The notes under the pieces: generated by a model | Database searches by the model: none | Told to the model about the DNA's origin: nothing | What the model saw: the letters and a program-made list of their open reading frames with translations, nothing else | NCBI GenBank assembly: GCA_022747635.1 | Contig: JAKTNV010000003.1 | Coordinates: 11,162,911-11,226,910 of the forward strand | DNA from: Hetaerina americana | Taxonomy: Eukaryota > Arthropoda > Insecta > Odonata > Calopterygidae | Direction: 5' to 3' | DNA: 64,000 nucleotides | In this document: piece by piece, positions 25,823 to 37,680 of the stretch | How the letters are laid out: each line of letters starts with the position of its first letter | Position numbering within the stretch: the first letter of the stretch is position 1 | Made by a program: the position numbers and the translations under genes

Positions 25823-26020
25823 CTAATATTCCTCAAAATAGGACCCTTGTGAGTCGATACACTTGTTCCAGCGGCGTTCCCATTCCTGGAACGCTCCCGC
25901 GAAAGCATCATCGGGAACCTCTCGAAGACACGTCGTCACGGCCTCTTTGACGGCGTCCAAAGTCCCGTATCGCGTTCCTTTCAAACTCCTCTTTATCTTC
26001 GGGAGCAGAAAGAAGTCTCT
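25823..26020 (-). pseudogene. Element B1 transposase C-terminal remnant
   Basis: Out of frame with the N-terminal fragment, the minus strand reads RDFFLLPKIKRSLKGTRYGT, and later EWERRWNKCIDSQGSYFEEY before a stop. DFFLLPK normally follows directly after the third catalytic Asp, and RRWNKCI is the usual mariner C-terminus. The deletion joins the two parts at about 26020 and removes all three catalytic Asp residues. Confidence 0.88.
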
Positions 26021-26525
26021 AAAAAATGTGGATCATTTTTGCAGTGATCCGCAAGTTTGTCGCGATTTCCAAACGATTGAGTCTTTGATCATCACTGAGC
26101 ACTTTCGGCACCAACTTTGCACAAATTTTTCGCATCTGTAATTGCTCCCTAATAATCTCGTGTACTATTGTTTTTGGCACATTACACTGCTCTGCTATCA
26201 TCCGAACACTAAGACGACGATCAGAGTTCAGTATATCGCGAACTTTTCGCATATTTTCGTCGGTGAGTGTCGTTGATGGGCGTCCAGGCCGTGGTTCGTC
26301 GTCGACCTCTTCTCTGCCCTCCACGAACATCTTGTGCCACCGAAAGATCATGTTTCTGGACATGACTGACTCCCCGTAAGCCTGGTTAATCATACCGACA
26401 GTTTCGGTAGACGATTTCCCAAGCTTTACCGCAAATTTGATGGAATAACGCTGCTCCAAAAACTTCGGCATCGCGTTCCGTGACGTGGGTCGAGCGTGGA
26501 GGTTCGCGTTAACAGAGCTCCTCAC
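26019..26525 (-). pseudogene. Element B1 transposase N-terminal fragment
   Basis: An intact 168-codon frame. The real start is probably Met19 (position 26471), because mariner proteins usually begin directly before FLEQRYSIKF. It contains the first helix-turn-helix (FAVKLGKSSTETVGMINQAY), the DEPRPGRPS linker and a second helix-turn-helix ending MRKICAKLVPK. It stops at MIHIF, before the first catalytic Asp. B2 encodes the same protein except for one Met/Val change (TDENM here, TDENV there). The DNA-binding half is therefore preserved without stops, while catalysis is impossible. Confidence 0.9.
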
Positions 26526-26675
26526 TACACCACAGCTCAGAGCCGACTGCCTTTTTCAGCGTCGCTTGCCAACATACCCCCCTCCAATCGCAGCCCGTCA
26601 GAGCGGTGCTGGGCGCGCCTGGAGCGGTGGGAAAAAATCATTACACTTATGTTCCGGACGAACCCTGTATGAGGG

Positions 26676-27798
26676 TCAGGTGTAAAGTTCTCGGCCTGAC
26701 AATAAAAGACTGCGATTTTCTCTGAGCAAATGATTGTAATTCTCTTCATAATCTCTCTTGACTTCAACACACTTGGTCCAGCGTTTCTCCAACATCAGTG
26801 TTCCTAGCCGGAAGTGAGAGTCTGGAAGGCTGTGAAAATACCCATCTGCGGTCCTCTCAACTTCTTCATTAGGCGCTAAGAGTTCCCCAGAAACGAATTT
26901 CTTCAAGTTTGTGAACAGATGGAAGTCTTAGGGTACTAAACCAGGAGAATTAGGGGTATGGCAGAGCAAATCGTACCCCAAATCCCATAGTTTTCCCATC
27001 GCCAACGCACCATTGTGAGCAGGTGACAGCAGGTTGTCCTGGTGAAAGATGATTTTTTTCTTCTTCAAGCCTCTCCCCAGGCCTCTTCTCGTGAACTTTT
27101 GCATCCAGCTGGCCAAGACGGTTGGAGTAATGTTTGCCTGCAATTATTCTACCTTTTTCAAGGTAGAATAATTGCAGAGGTCCCTTTATCATCCCTATAC
27201 ATATTGGCCATGACCTTTCCGGCACATGCGATCGACTTCGCTTTCTTTGGCGCTGAACCACCAGCTTCCACCCGCTACTTTGACTGCTGTTTCGTTTCTG
27301 ATGTGTAGTGTCGTGCCCATATCTCATCTACGGTGACAAATTGCCGCACAAAATCGGTCGTTTTTCTCTTGAATCGGTCCAAACACTGCTACGAAAATCG
27401 ATTGCGCATTTGCGTTTGATTAGCACTCACCGAATGTGGGACCCACTTTGTGCAGAGCTTTCGCATCCCTAATTCTTTGCGCAAGATGTTTAGAACCCTT
27501 TCTTCCGATATCCCTACGGCCTTAGCTATTTCAATCGCCTTCACTCGCCTATCGTCCAACAAGATATTGTGGAATTTTCGATGGTTTCCGATGTGGTTGC
27601 AGTTTTTGGCCGTCCTTCGCGTGGGTCGTCTGCGTGGGATGTGCGACCACATTTAAAATCAGCTGCCTACCTTTTAACGGTTTACATTGAAGGAACAGAG
27701 TTCCCGTACATTTTTGTCAACTTTGAATGAATTTTCTTAGGGGTTAATCCATTCAAAACGAAGAATTTCATGACCACACGAAATTCAAGTAATTCCAT
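26676..27798 (-). pseudogene. Element C mariner transposase, broken
   Basis: The likely start is the ATG at 27798 (MELLEFRVVM). The N-terminal helix-turn-helix follows (NGLTPKKIHSKLTKMYG), then in-frame TAA and TAG codons, the GRTS and GRPKTAT linker, a 1-base shift near 27580, and the second helix-turn-helix with KLCTKWVPH. The first catalytic Asp is kept in VTVDEIW and the second in IFHQDN. At the third site the usual SPDL reads SPGL, so the catalytic Asp is replaced by Gly, and a stop follows (SPGLVP then stop, then DFHLF). The C-terminus has FVSGELLAPNEEV, KRWTKCVEVKRDYEEN and an extension to a stop at 26676-26678. The total span fits the usual 340-350 residues. Inactive. Confidence 0.9.
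27138..27177. repeat. Perfect 18-bp inverted repeat, 4-base loop
   Basis: Arms at 27138-27155 and 27160-27177 (CTGCAATTATTCTACCTT and its exact complement) around the loop TTTC. It lies in the transposase coding part of element C, where the minus strand reads LQLFYLEKGRIIAGK. Other mariners have a similar YLEKG segment, so the coding motif is expected but the perfect hairpin is not. Confidence 0.9.
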
Positions 27799-27977
27799 TT
27801 CAACAAAAAACGTGAAAGACGTCTACTTAAAACAATACGCGTAAACATACTACTGGAGAGAGCAAGTTGAAACTTGTCTTACGAACTAGTGACGCGTGTA
27901 CCCAGGCAGGAATTATAAATTTTTGCTGATTGAATTGCATCTCTGTGTCAGGCCGATGAAATGTCACCTTACCCTCG

Positions 27978-30594
27978 TACACAGTCCAAATACTAAAACT
28001 TAGAGCGCCAGGTACATTGCTAGAACTTCATTATCCCCTTTTCATCTTGGTAGAGCGTGCGTCATGCCACGATAAGACAGCTACAAAATAGCTGCTAATG
28101 TTTTCGTTGGATCTGCTTTTATATCAATAATGATATTATATCACTCACCTACTAGGTGTATTTATCTCTCTCTTTCCCGAATTTCAGGTAATTGCTAAGG
28201 AAACTTATCGCTCTTTCCTCATACTTGGTATGAATTACCGTTAAACTATAAATCAGATAACCATCACTAACTTTCCATCACACTTCGCACGAAACTATTC
28301 TATCTATGACTAATTAATTTTTCATTATCATAGCAGCGTGATATATCTCCACTTTTCTGTCGGGAGCATAGTTCTGAAATTCTACAACAAAATTTAAATT
28401 TCATCATTGTTAAATATCTTATTTTCCTCTTTCGATTCCTCGGTAGTCCTAACCCCGTATGACAAACCTCATATTTGGCAGGGTTCATTAAATTTTGGGT
28501 ATATATCGTGATGCAATAGGAAACATAATTGAAATTGTCCTTCATTGCCTTACTCAGTAGTGGTTCAAACGTAGCGCCATCACATAAATGGCGGTCCCAT
28601 GGAGGGTTGCTTGCTTTTACACCGCCATTTCACAGAGGTATAACGTAGACGTCAAGTGGACTACTTTTCGTCTGACTCCTAGCCTTCTATCTAACTGATG
28701 GGTAATCCTAACAGCAGCAATCCCGCCAAGGCAACTCTAAGGGTCATCGGACCGCGCAGGCCCTTCCACTACGTCGAGATTCATGAGATGCATGTGGTAA
28801 TCCATGAGATGAATGTGGCATGTCCTTTAATCGTTAATGCTATACATTTTATTGCATACCGGATAAGAATACGTGAAAAGGGGTTTTCTCTAAAGTTTTC
28901 GGCTCGGTAGCAATGTAATAGTTCTTAAAAGAGCTAACGCCTTAAAATATGAATATAAATTCTTAAAATTATTCGAAATTACTGCTTCCTTCATGTCCAT
29001 TGCGATGAGGAAATGTTTTGTTGCAATATTCTGAAAGTGGATTCAAACGTGATACATTTTTATGCTGCATCAGTTTATTTTGAAAGGAGGTTTATTAACG
29101 GTTAGAATAAAATATAACGCTCGTTCTATAGGTAAAATTTTTCATTCATATCTTTCGCTAAAGAGGACACTTATTTAAGATTTCATTTCATGACTTTGAC
29201 TGTGTAGCAGTTGTAATGTTAAAACTTAAGCAATTCAATTCAATACAGTAAATTTTCAAGTTAGGTATACTCGGCTAGAAGTCCTAGATATCTGAAATTC
29301 CAAGAAGCGTATACAGCGGACAATTTATGAGTTAGGGATTACCAAGGCACTACGGCAACGGGGAATGGAATGAGTGATGGAGATGGCAGTGTTCACAATG
29401 AGCATGAAGGAAGGATCAGCAATCAGGAATGAACTGAAGAAAGGCGCCCTCGCCTGAAAGAACAGCCTCCCTTAAATGGGGTCCAGAAATGGGCGATGAT
29501 GGGTTTGGGTGAGACACCATCTAAGGAGTTATGGAGGAGAAAGAAGTTGGAAGGATTGGGCGAGGCGGACAATGAGAGACTCACAATAAGAGCCTGAGCA
29601 ATTCTTTTAGGGAGCCTCATTTTCAATTCTTCTCGCTTATTCCTTCGCCTTACCGCTGTCTGCTGCCTGACACCCTCACTTCCATCAGATTTGCATTGAA
29701 TTCCAAACACGCAATCGACGAAGAATTCCTCGTGATGGACTTTGAGACTCTTCTTTTTCTCCGCAAGCCATATCGATGGCTGTGGGTAGGAGTCTACGTC
29801 ACGGGAACAATAATGCACTTGATTTATTCGAGAGACTAATTTTTATTAAAAAAATAAATGAGGGAGAGAGCAATTTTGTGAACTGGTCGGCTACATAGGG
29901 CGCCAGTTTTCATGTTTGAAAAAAGTTCGATTTGAATTTCGAATACTAGATGAGTCGACAGCTCTAAAAACTGCTTTAGGGAATGAAATGAGGGTTACAA
30001 ATTACTAAGAACTAAGCCAAGGCAAGAAGGAAGTTATGAGTCATGTGTTCCAAAAACATAATAATGGGAGAGCATAGCGCGAAAGGTCAATTTTGAAAGA
30101 GTTCTGTAAATGGAACTGCACTAAATGAAGTAAGCCAAACATTAGAAGAATAGAATGAATCTATTTTCTTACTTTTGAGAGGTGGTTTATTTTCCATATA
30201 AATTTATTCTAAATTACCAATGATAGAGATTGCGTTAGAAGGAGGCAGAAACAACGCAGTTTCGTGGAGTTACCTCTGAGAATAACCCTTCCTCGGGACC
30301 TCTCCCTCCCTTGAAGAAAGAGAAGGTGCACTCAGTTTCGGCCTTCACTGGGAAGTGAAGGGCCGCTGTTTCACGTTTTGGGGCAAATTGGAACGCTTCT
30401 CGGAATGATACGTACCATCGCGAGAAAAATCATAGATTTTGCTCTGCCTTTATCGTTACATCCTCCAGTCGAAGAATAACATCTCACCTCGAAATACCTC
30501 GGAGAGAGTGATGTAAGATACTACTACTTCAAAAGGTGACGGATAGTAGAAAAACCGCCAACGAAATACATGACGAGATATATTACTACGTCGA
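27978..30594. other. AT-rich spacer
   Basis: Contains a two-unit tandem repeat of about 21 bp at 28781-28820 (CCATGAGATG..ATGTGG type) inside an unrecognised 70-codon frame (28698-28910). A minus-strand frame of 131 codons (29423-29818) is also unrecognised. No gene is supported. Confidence 0.5.
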
Positions 30595-31150
30595 CTTTAT
30601 TATCCGCCTTCCTCCCTCTCTCGAAATAAACGAGTGAGAATCTCCCCTTTTATACGCCTCAGAACACCAGGAAGCCAATCCATCTCCGGCGGGGGTCGGG
30701 TGGAAGCAAGGGTAGAGAAAAGAGTGCATGCAAAAGGGAAGGACGCGCAAATTTCTACGGCTCACGAAAGAAACCACTTAAAATTGATGGGCAATTTATA
30801 TATAAATATACACGGTTGGAAACAAACTCCGCCGTGTTTTTCCCTCCCCTGACTCCTTCTCCTTCACCCTTCCCCACATTCGCATACTTAAAGAGCGTCT
30901 ATGGGAGAGAATTGAGACATGATTCTCCCCAAGACCCCACTCCAATCTCCCAGAAAGAAAAACCTCCTCGGTGGATGGCGGGTGGGTGGGAGCGTGAGGA
31001 GGGAGAGGAGCAGCGGAGAAAAATGGACCGTGGGGCTGTTAGCAATCCGAGAAGAGAAGGGAGGAAGGGGGGGGGGGCGTCCCCCTTCCCCCATTTCTCG
31101 TACGCAGCGGAACGGTGGAGATAAGCTCGTTAGGAAGGTGAACGGAGGGG
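30595..31150. other. GC-richer, purine-rich block with poly-G
   Basis: G/A-rich from about 30930, with eleven G at 31067-31077. Open frames are low-complexity. Confidence 0.55.
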
Positions 31151-32159
31151 AACTATGAGCATGTACAAGTGTATATGTTTATATTTCACTCACCTGAGTG
31201 CTTACGAGGAATATAGAAAGAAATCATACCCCCATGCACCTTTCCAACAAATTCGCTCTTTCCCATTTTTTGGCCAAAAATCGACCGTCGCAATCTACCC
31301 ATCCAGATTGTTAACACTCCCGCTAAGAGGCCTTCCAGAGTGCGGAGGGTCAACTACTCTCTTGCTCTCTCTATCTCTCTCTCCATCCTGGTATCAACAC
31401 GACATCCTGGTACCACCACTTATTCTGTCCTTTCCAAATCACAAAACACACGGTATTGACACAAAATGCAATATTTATATTCATATACGTATAAACGAAT
31501 ACTGGAAGAAAAAAGGATTTGTCAGCGATCTAATCCAATTAAAAATAAATAGCACTTAATATTTAACGAAAAGTTTTGATTTGTAATGTGAAAGAGAAAA
31601 ATTTAACAATGAAAACTATTTGTTTGAATATTGAATAACATTTTACAATCCATTGGCATTTGAATAGAATAATAGTTTTAAAACGGTCCGTGTGTTTTGA
31701 GACGTTTTTATTTCGGAATTTTAATTAACTTGATATTTTCATCAATTATTACGCATGGCGCAAGTAAGTATGCTGTCCATGCAGAGACGTAATCTCCATT
31801 TCAGTTGAGAATATTACCAATTTATATAATTAAGATAAATTAGAAAAATAAGAATGAGCCTTTTAAAATATTAGACAATAAACCAATATCTAACTGTGGT
31901 CATAGATGGCGAAGTGTACGCCATAAACAGCATCCAACTTTGCTTTTATATCCTTACATTTCTTCCCATCCAAAAACAAAAAGCGAATTACCGAACGATA
32001 CTGCTCTTTTTCCATTTTAGCGAAAATCACGAAACACATCTTACTTCAATGGCTGCCAAATCCAAACTAACCTTTAAATCAGGCTGGAATTTGTTTCACC
32101 GTCGTTTGAAAGCATGTAGCACACGATGATAACATAAACTTCCCTCAGGAACGCCCTTT
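31151..32159. other. AT-rich spacer with short CT repeat
   Basis: A CT-type simple repeat lies near 31360-31385. The frame at 31155-31559 (134 codons, plus strand) is unrecognised and spans this repeat. Nothing else is seen. Confidence 0.5.
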
Positions 32160-32645
32160 GTCACCAAACACGGGTTCTTATTGAACCGCCCTCGTATTCC
32201 GAACGCTGAGAAACACGGGGGTGTCCTTATACATCCAACCACCACCGACCGTGATGAGGTTTTTCGGTCCGGAGGGAGTGGCGAAGGGTGGATGAGAGGC
32301 CAAGGGAGATCGGGGGGGAGGGGGTTGGAGTTGGAAGGCGAGCCGAGGTGGATGGATGGAGCATCGCGCCCATATTTCTTGCACCCGTTTCGGTTATTAA
32401 TTATAATAATAATATGCGGGTGCCCGCGGAGACAAGAGCAAGTAAACCGTAAATCTTGGTCGGCACCCCTCAGAGCGGGGTGGACGGCGGCCGGGTTGGC
32501 GGAGGAAGAGCGAGGGGGAATTGGGGTGCCAGGAGCATTAGGAAGGGAGTTGAAAGGGAAGAGAGAGGAGGGAGAGGCGAGGGAGGGAAATAGGAGAGGA
32601 GAGGCGGAGGAGGACGACGGCAGGGGTGCAGGAGGACGGGGAGTG

Positions 32646-32692
<47 letters not shown>

Positions 32693-33180
32693 AGAATGCG
32701 CCTCAGAGATGGATGGGGGCGGGAGGTTGGGGTGGGTGGTGGGGGGTGCAGAGCCCGAACGGGGGTTGAGAGTGGAGAGAGAGGGTTGCTCGAGAGCGCG
32801 AGTACGCGCGGCATACGTGGGAGGATGGACGGGCAGCGGAGCGGTTCCACGAGGAGACCCCGCGGCGCGTGGGGGGGCGCAGTCGGTAGATTTGAAATGG
32901 GAGTGAGACATCACGAGGCAGGCGGGTGGCGGGTCTCCAGAGGAGAGGAAGATAGAGAGACGGGCAGAGGGATGGAGAAGGAGGGAAGGAGCAGGAGGGA
33001 TAGAGACGGATGAATGTAAAAGGAGGGACGAAGGAGGAGGGATTGGGAAAGAGGGAGATGGAGAAATCAAGGTAGGGAGGGGTGAAAGAGAGAGAGTACG
33101 GGAAAAGATGGGTGGGGGGCACGGCGGGACGATTTGCAGGGGGTGAAGGAGGGGTGGACGAAGTGAGCGGTTAGTCACAA
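32160..33180. other. GC-rich, purine-rich block
   Basis: Strong G/A excess on the plus strand over about 1 kb. The longest open frame of the window (360 codons, minus strand, 32096-33178) covers it. It is almost entirely Pro, Ser and Leu, runs through the GA microsatellite as a Ser-Leu repeat, and competes with other long frames, so I reject it as a gene. Confidence 0.6.
32650..32689 (+). repeat. GA microsatellite, about 20 units
   Basis: Uninterrupted GA dinucleotides. Confidence 0.97.
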
Positions 33181-34339
33181 CAATGATTAAGGGAAGAGTA
33201 AGCGAGGGAAAAATATGGTGGCTTAATCAGTTCACGAAGGGCTGGAGGAATCAGTCGGTTATGAAACCTCTACGACATTTTTCTAAGACGTTAGGCACGA
33301 CCTATCCTCTTTCAATATCTAAAAACCCACCCCTCGTGAATTTCTCAACATATAGGATGTATCCCAGGTAACATACGGTTATTGGACATGCGCCAAGGTC
33401 GAGTGTGGTAAAAAAATGGAATGGAGTGCGAAGTATTAATTTTTCTTTATAGGGTAAAAGAAACAATTTGACTATGAACTAATCAGGGTGTTTGGTGAAC
33501 CGATAAACCGTACCAGACCAGATTTTAATGAGGAAACTGAGCTCGTTCCTTTTGCACAAACACTATTGAATTCAAAGTTACCCAAAGGAGAGAGAAGGAT
33601 TCAATTAGTCATTATTGTTCATTATTTATACTATCTTTCAATTCTTAAAGCTTATATTTTTTCTGAATGTAACTGCAAACTACCGGGAAATTATCATTCA
33701 CATTTATTTAAAGATAGGCAGAATTGAGATATTTTCTAAAAAGCATTTAACGTCGCTTGTCTGATGAAGTACATAATCGATTTCATTCTCATCAGCATCG
33801 CGAAAGGAAACTACGACGAAGACCAGCTACCAGTATCAAATGACCCAGTAGAAACGTTATACTATAGAATTGAACTAGGCCTCTGAATATGCAAGCGGAA
33901 ATCCGGGTTCACTAAAAGCTATGCCGTGTACGTAACTACATTATTCCTTTAATTATGTGAAAAAATTAGACACAGTTGTGAGATAACTCTCTTTAATTAT
34001 TGGACAACAAATCTTAATGGTAAATAATATCGCAAAAATCAAAAGATAACGAGGTGGGTTACAGATACATCTTGCTATCCTCCAGTCAAAAAACTACGTT
34101 CCGAACTTATAGCATCCCCTTGTGCTGCAAACTTCATGAAAACTCGGGAACGATTAAAAGATAATGGGGAACGAAACCAAAAACATATTTACTTCTAGGA
34201 GAAAATAATGAGTAACTGGAGCAAAAAAATTAACACGACACCGACACCCCCGTTTACGTGAGGGTTCTTGAAAGTAATTTCGGATCGGTGTGAGACAATA
34301 TCTTCATGAGATCGCACAGTTGAACGGAGGCTATGAGGA
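33181..34339. other. AT-rich spacer
   Basis: Nothing recognisable is seen. Confidence 0.5.
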
Positions 34340-35480
34340 TAATTGCACGTTGTGAGTTGCGTAAGGCGCCGCAAAGCTGCCGACGGATATTTGAGGAGAC
34401 GGCGACCGAGCGCCGACCGCTGCGACGACGGAGAAAACTTTTGATCTTCCCGCTCACAAAGAACGCAACAAGTTTTAAGGAGCCCCCTCCCGATACGGAG
34501 GAATGGGAGGAAAGGAGGAAGGGTGGGAGGGATGGGGGCGGGTCGCCGAAGGAGGCGGGGAGGGAGGTCGATTCGGACACCCCCCCCCCTTCAACTATCG
34601 GGCACACCCAACCATCTTCATCCCTTAAATGGGAGAGCGAATTCCGACGCATCCACCCTCGCCCGCCTCCCTCACCGGCAGTCCAGCGCCGCTCCCTCCA
34701 CAGGCCCTCCACGGAATAGAGGGTGGGGGGTGGGAGAGGAGGCACGCACCCTTCCCGCCGACCCATCAACCCCCCTCGGGCACCGAGACGCCACGCTCCC
34801 CTTTCCCAAGCACCACCCCCTCCTCCCTCTCCTTAGAATCCTCCGATAACCCCCCCCCCCACCAATCCACACAGTCAGCGACGAGGTATAATGTCCACGT
34901 ACGCATTACACACAGGCGCAAAAATTTCCCGGTTTTGTGCGATCCGAAGCCCGCGTGCGTAAATGGAATTGGGGCGATTGAAAAAGCCGTACGCAATGAA
35001 CGAGTGCTCCTTTCCCATCCACCATCGAGAGCCTGGAGTACGCACGGCTGTATGCACGCTTACGTCCGTATTCACTTTCTCCCCATCGAAGCCATAGCTT
35101 TTTTCCTCCCACAAGGAGGCGGGGAGTCGCATTGTGCTTGGCAGATAGCGCGTCAGTCACGTCTCCTTCCCTCCCGCCTCGCCCCCGCGATCCCTTCACC
35201 GCCCTCCGCCGCCGCTGCCCCGCCTCCCCTCTCCGTTTCACTCCCACTGCTCCCGCGAATTCCCATGGATTACGGCTCCGCAGCCGCAAGCGAGGCCACC
35301 GACGCACTCCCTCAACCCCCCCCTCCCATCATCCACAAAGGTAGAGGAGAATCGCGGTGAAGAGCGGGGAGAGGGGAAGGAGGAGTGATGGGAAAATGGC
35401 TGGGAGAAAGAGGAGAAAGGTAAGGAAAGGAGAGGCGAATGGGCAATAGGAACAGGAACGAATGATCCGTGGCGTTTCCC
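34340..35480. other. GC-rich block with poly-C runs
   Basis: Pyrimidine-rich on the plus strand over most of 34560-34870 and 35130-35340, with C runs near 34570-34579 and 34850-34860. Overlapping frames of up to 243 codons (34629-35360) are low-complexity and unrecognised. Confidence 0.55.
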
Positions 35481-37099
35481 TCACGGACGTAGAGAAATAA
35501 GAGAAGCAGGTATGAGAGCAGTACTTAGACGAGAGGGGAGGCGGTGGATGGGGCTAATGAAGTGGAAACATAGTGCAACCCTTAATTTAAATCGCAGAAG
35601 GTGGAGATCTGACCCGTGGGATTGAATGCTTGAAAACAGTTTTAAATTAGCTTCAGAAAACTCGGCACGAATCAAACTGCATGATTTCTATTTCTACCAG
35701 ACAAACTTTAGGAAGCGTAGGCATCAAGAATAGGGGAGGGGCTTCCTCAATCTGTCTGTTTTCACGCCTTGTATGACTTCATTTGAAGAAAAATTGCTCG
35801 CTTTTACTTATCAAACCAATCTACAGGTTGCCGCCTATGGTTACTTAATGACCCGAATTGTGGTCCACCGCCCGCTGCTCGGAAGCGAGCTGGGAAAAGT
35901 AATGAGGGCCAAACGATGAGAAAGAGATTTCAGAGAAGGTGAAAGATGGTGGTTGATGGGAAGATGTAGCCTTGAGCGTTTGAAAAGAGAATGAATGAAT
36001 TGTGAGTGATTGCGGCCTAGCAGAACACGGAAATGATAGCGGGGGAAACAGGTCATAGGGAGAGGGTAAATAGCGAGACAAGGACATAAAAAATTACGCA
36101 AAATATTTAAAAAAATTAACGAATACATAATCTTAGTTAGGTCTCCTTAAACAAGCTACAAAAGATAAAATATTCGTTGGCCTTACGAAAGAAGATCAAT
36201 AACATAAATATCAAAGATTATGGCAAACTTTATACTAACATTTTAAAATTTTCAAAGGTATGAATATAATTTAAAGTTTTAAAACTACCCCTGTGATAAA
36301 ACAAATATTTCTCTGTTATTAATTTGTAAAAGACCATTCCTCGAAAGCGCATGCATGGTAACTTTTCACATGTGGATAGTTTGAATTTTTTTATTGTAGC
36401 AGCGGATTATATACATCACTAAAAGTAAGTCTACTCTTTTAATTTTTTTCCTGAACTTTGAGAAATAGTAGACTAGATATTCAAATTCAATTCCAAACAA
36501 CGCTTACCGGCTTCTCTGATTATTTTTATTGCTTACGGCCATATTTTACCCTATGCACCTTGCATGACGCACAAGCCCTTCAATTTTACATATATTCATA
36601 AAGGCATTTAGATGCCACTTCTTAAAGCACAACATGATGTCATTCCAAATGCCCAAACGGTCATGAAATAATAGCCCAGAGCGAACGTACAGCCTTATTT
36701 CTCTCAATAAATAATGATGAGATCCTCTGCTTTGACAATGATATGTATAGTTGTTCACCAACCGCCGTAAATTGAACTCTAAGGGTAATCTTGCATTATT
36801 CTTTCTTCCCAAGATTTTCATGTAAATTCTTATTGCAAAGTCATTCTGAAACCGTAAAATAAGTTTCCTGCTGATAAAAAAGCAAAGAATTCCACTGATG
36901 GAACACGAAAATAATTGCTTCCTTGCAAAAAACAGCCCATTTCGGTATACAAGCTCCGTAATCGTTGGAACATATATTTTTTTTGTTTTCTTCCGAACAG
37001 CGGAAACTTGCCAGATGGACACAATGGGAGGAATATAGAAGGAGAGAGTGGGAGAGCGAAAGATATTTGGTTGGGAGGAACTGAAAAAAATAATGAAAG
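35481..37099. other. AT-rich spacer
   Basis: A minus-strand frame of 218 codons (36546-37202) overlaps two other minus-strand frames of 125 and 143 codons. I recognise no domain in it. Its first third is Pro/Ser-rich and lies in the purine-rich block that follows. It is the best of the unassigned frames but not good enough to call. Confidence 0.45.
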
Positions 37100-37680
37100 T
37101 ATAATGGGAGAGTCGACTGTAAGACGGATTGGGAGGCGGTGGAGTGAGGCCGGGGGAGGAGTGGGTGATGGAGGAGAATGAGGGCAAAGAGCGTCCCTCC
37201 ACATTGAATATTCCTCAACCACCTTCGCCTTCTCTCTTCTCCAACCCATTCCTTCCTTCAATCTTTTTTGTCAGTCTTTCGTCTTCCCGGGCTTTCGGCG
37301 GGGGGGCGCAGCGCTCCCTATTTCCCATTGTCCCTCCCGGCCCCGTCGATGCGTGGGCGGTTTCATGGTGAGGAGGGTGAGCTTGGATGAAATGAGGAGG
37401 GAAGAAGAAGGGGAGGAGCGGCTAACGGTCAGAAACGGGGGAGGGAGTGTGGCAGAAAAGAAGAGAGAGGGCCTAGGAGAGGGAGAGAGAGAAGGAATGT
37501 GTTGGTTGTGGCCGGAATATTTCCCTTCCACAGGCACCCGGACTCATTTCTCCTTCGGCCGCCTCACTAGGAGTATCCCCCTCCGCTCCCTCCCGCTCAC
37601 CCCTCGGTTCCGATCATGGGAGTCGGCAGAAATGGGTGCCCCCAACCGAGACCCCCAGCGTTACACTGTCTAAATGAGGG
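37100..37680. other. Purine-rich, GC-richer block
   Basis: G/A-rich with a C/T-rich interval at about 37190-37350. No gene is supported. Confidence 0.55.

Larger units (their letters stand above)
25752..26667 (-). mobile_element. Mariner-like element B1, internally deleted (916 bp)
   Basis: Terminal inverted repeats start CAGGGTTCGTCCGGAAAATA at the low-coordinate end. The other end carries the same 30-bp sequence with two mismatches. TA flanks lie at 25750-25751 and 26668-26669. The element has exactly the length of B2 (57273-58188) and the same internal deletion, but lies in the opposite orientation. By eye the two copies differ at about six positions. The right-hand TA is also the left-hand TA of element C, so B1 appears to have inserted into the target duplication of C. 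It lacks the catalytic core and is non-autonomous. Confidence 0.95.
26670..27977 (-). mobile_element. Mariner-like element C, about full length (1308 bp)
   Basis: Imperfect terminal inverted repeats of about 32 bp: the low end begins TGAGGGTCAGGTGTAAAG and the other end, read on the minus strand, begins CGAGGGTAAGGTGACATT. Both continue into CGGCCTGACA. TA flanks lie at 26668-26669 and 27978-27979. The length is typical of a complete mariner. The transposase gene inside is present from end to end but broken by stops and frameshifts. The element is older than B1, which sits directly against it in its TA. Confidence 0.92.

Noticed and set aside
32096..33178. Longest open frame of the window (360 codons, minus strand)
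   Set aside because: Almost only Pro, Ser and Leu. It reads through a GA microsatellite, follows the pyrimidine-rich strand and overlaps other long frames.
34629..35360. 243-codon frame, plus strand
   Set aside because: Pro/Ser/His-rich and spans two poly-C regions. No family recognised.
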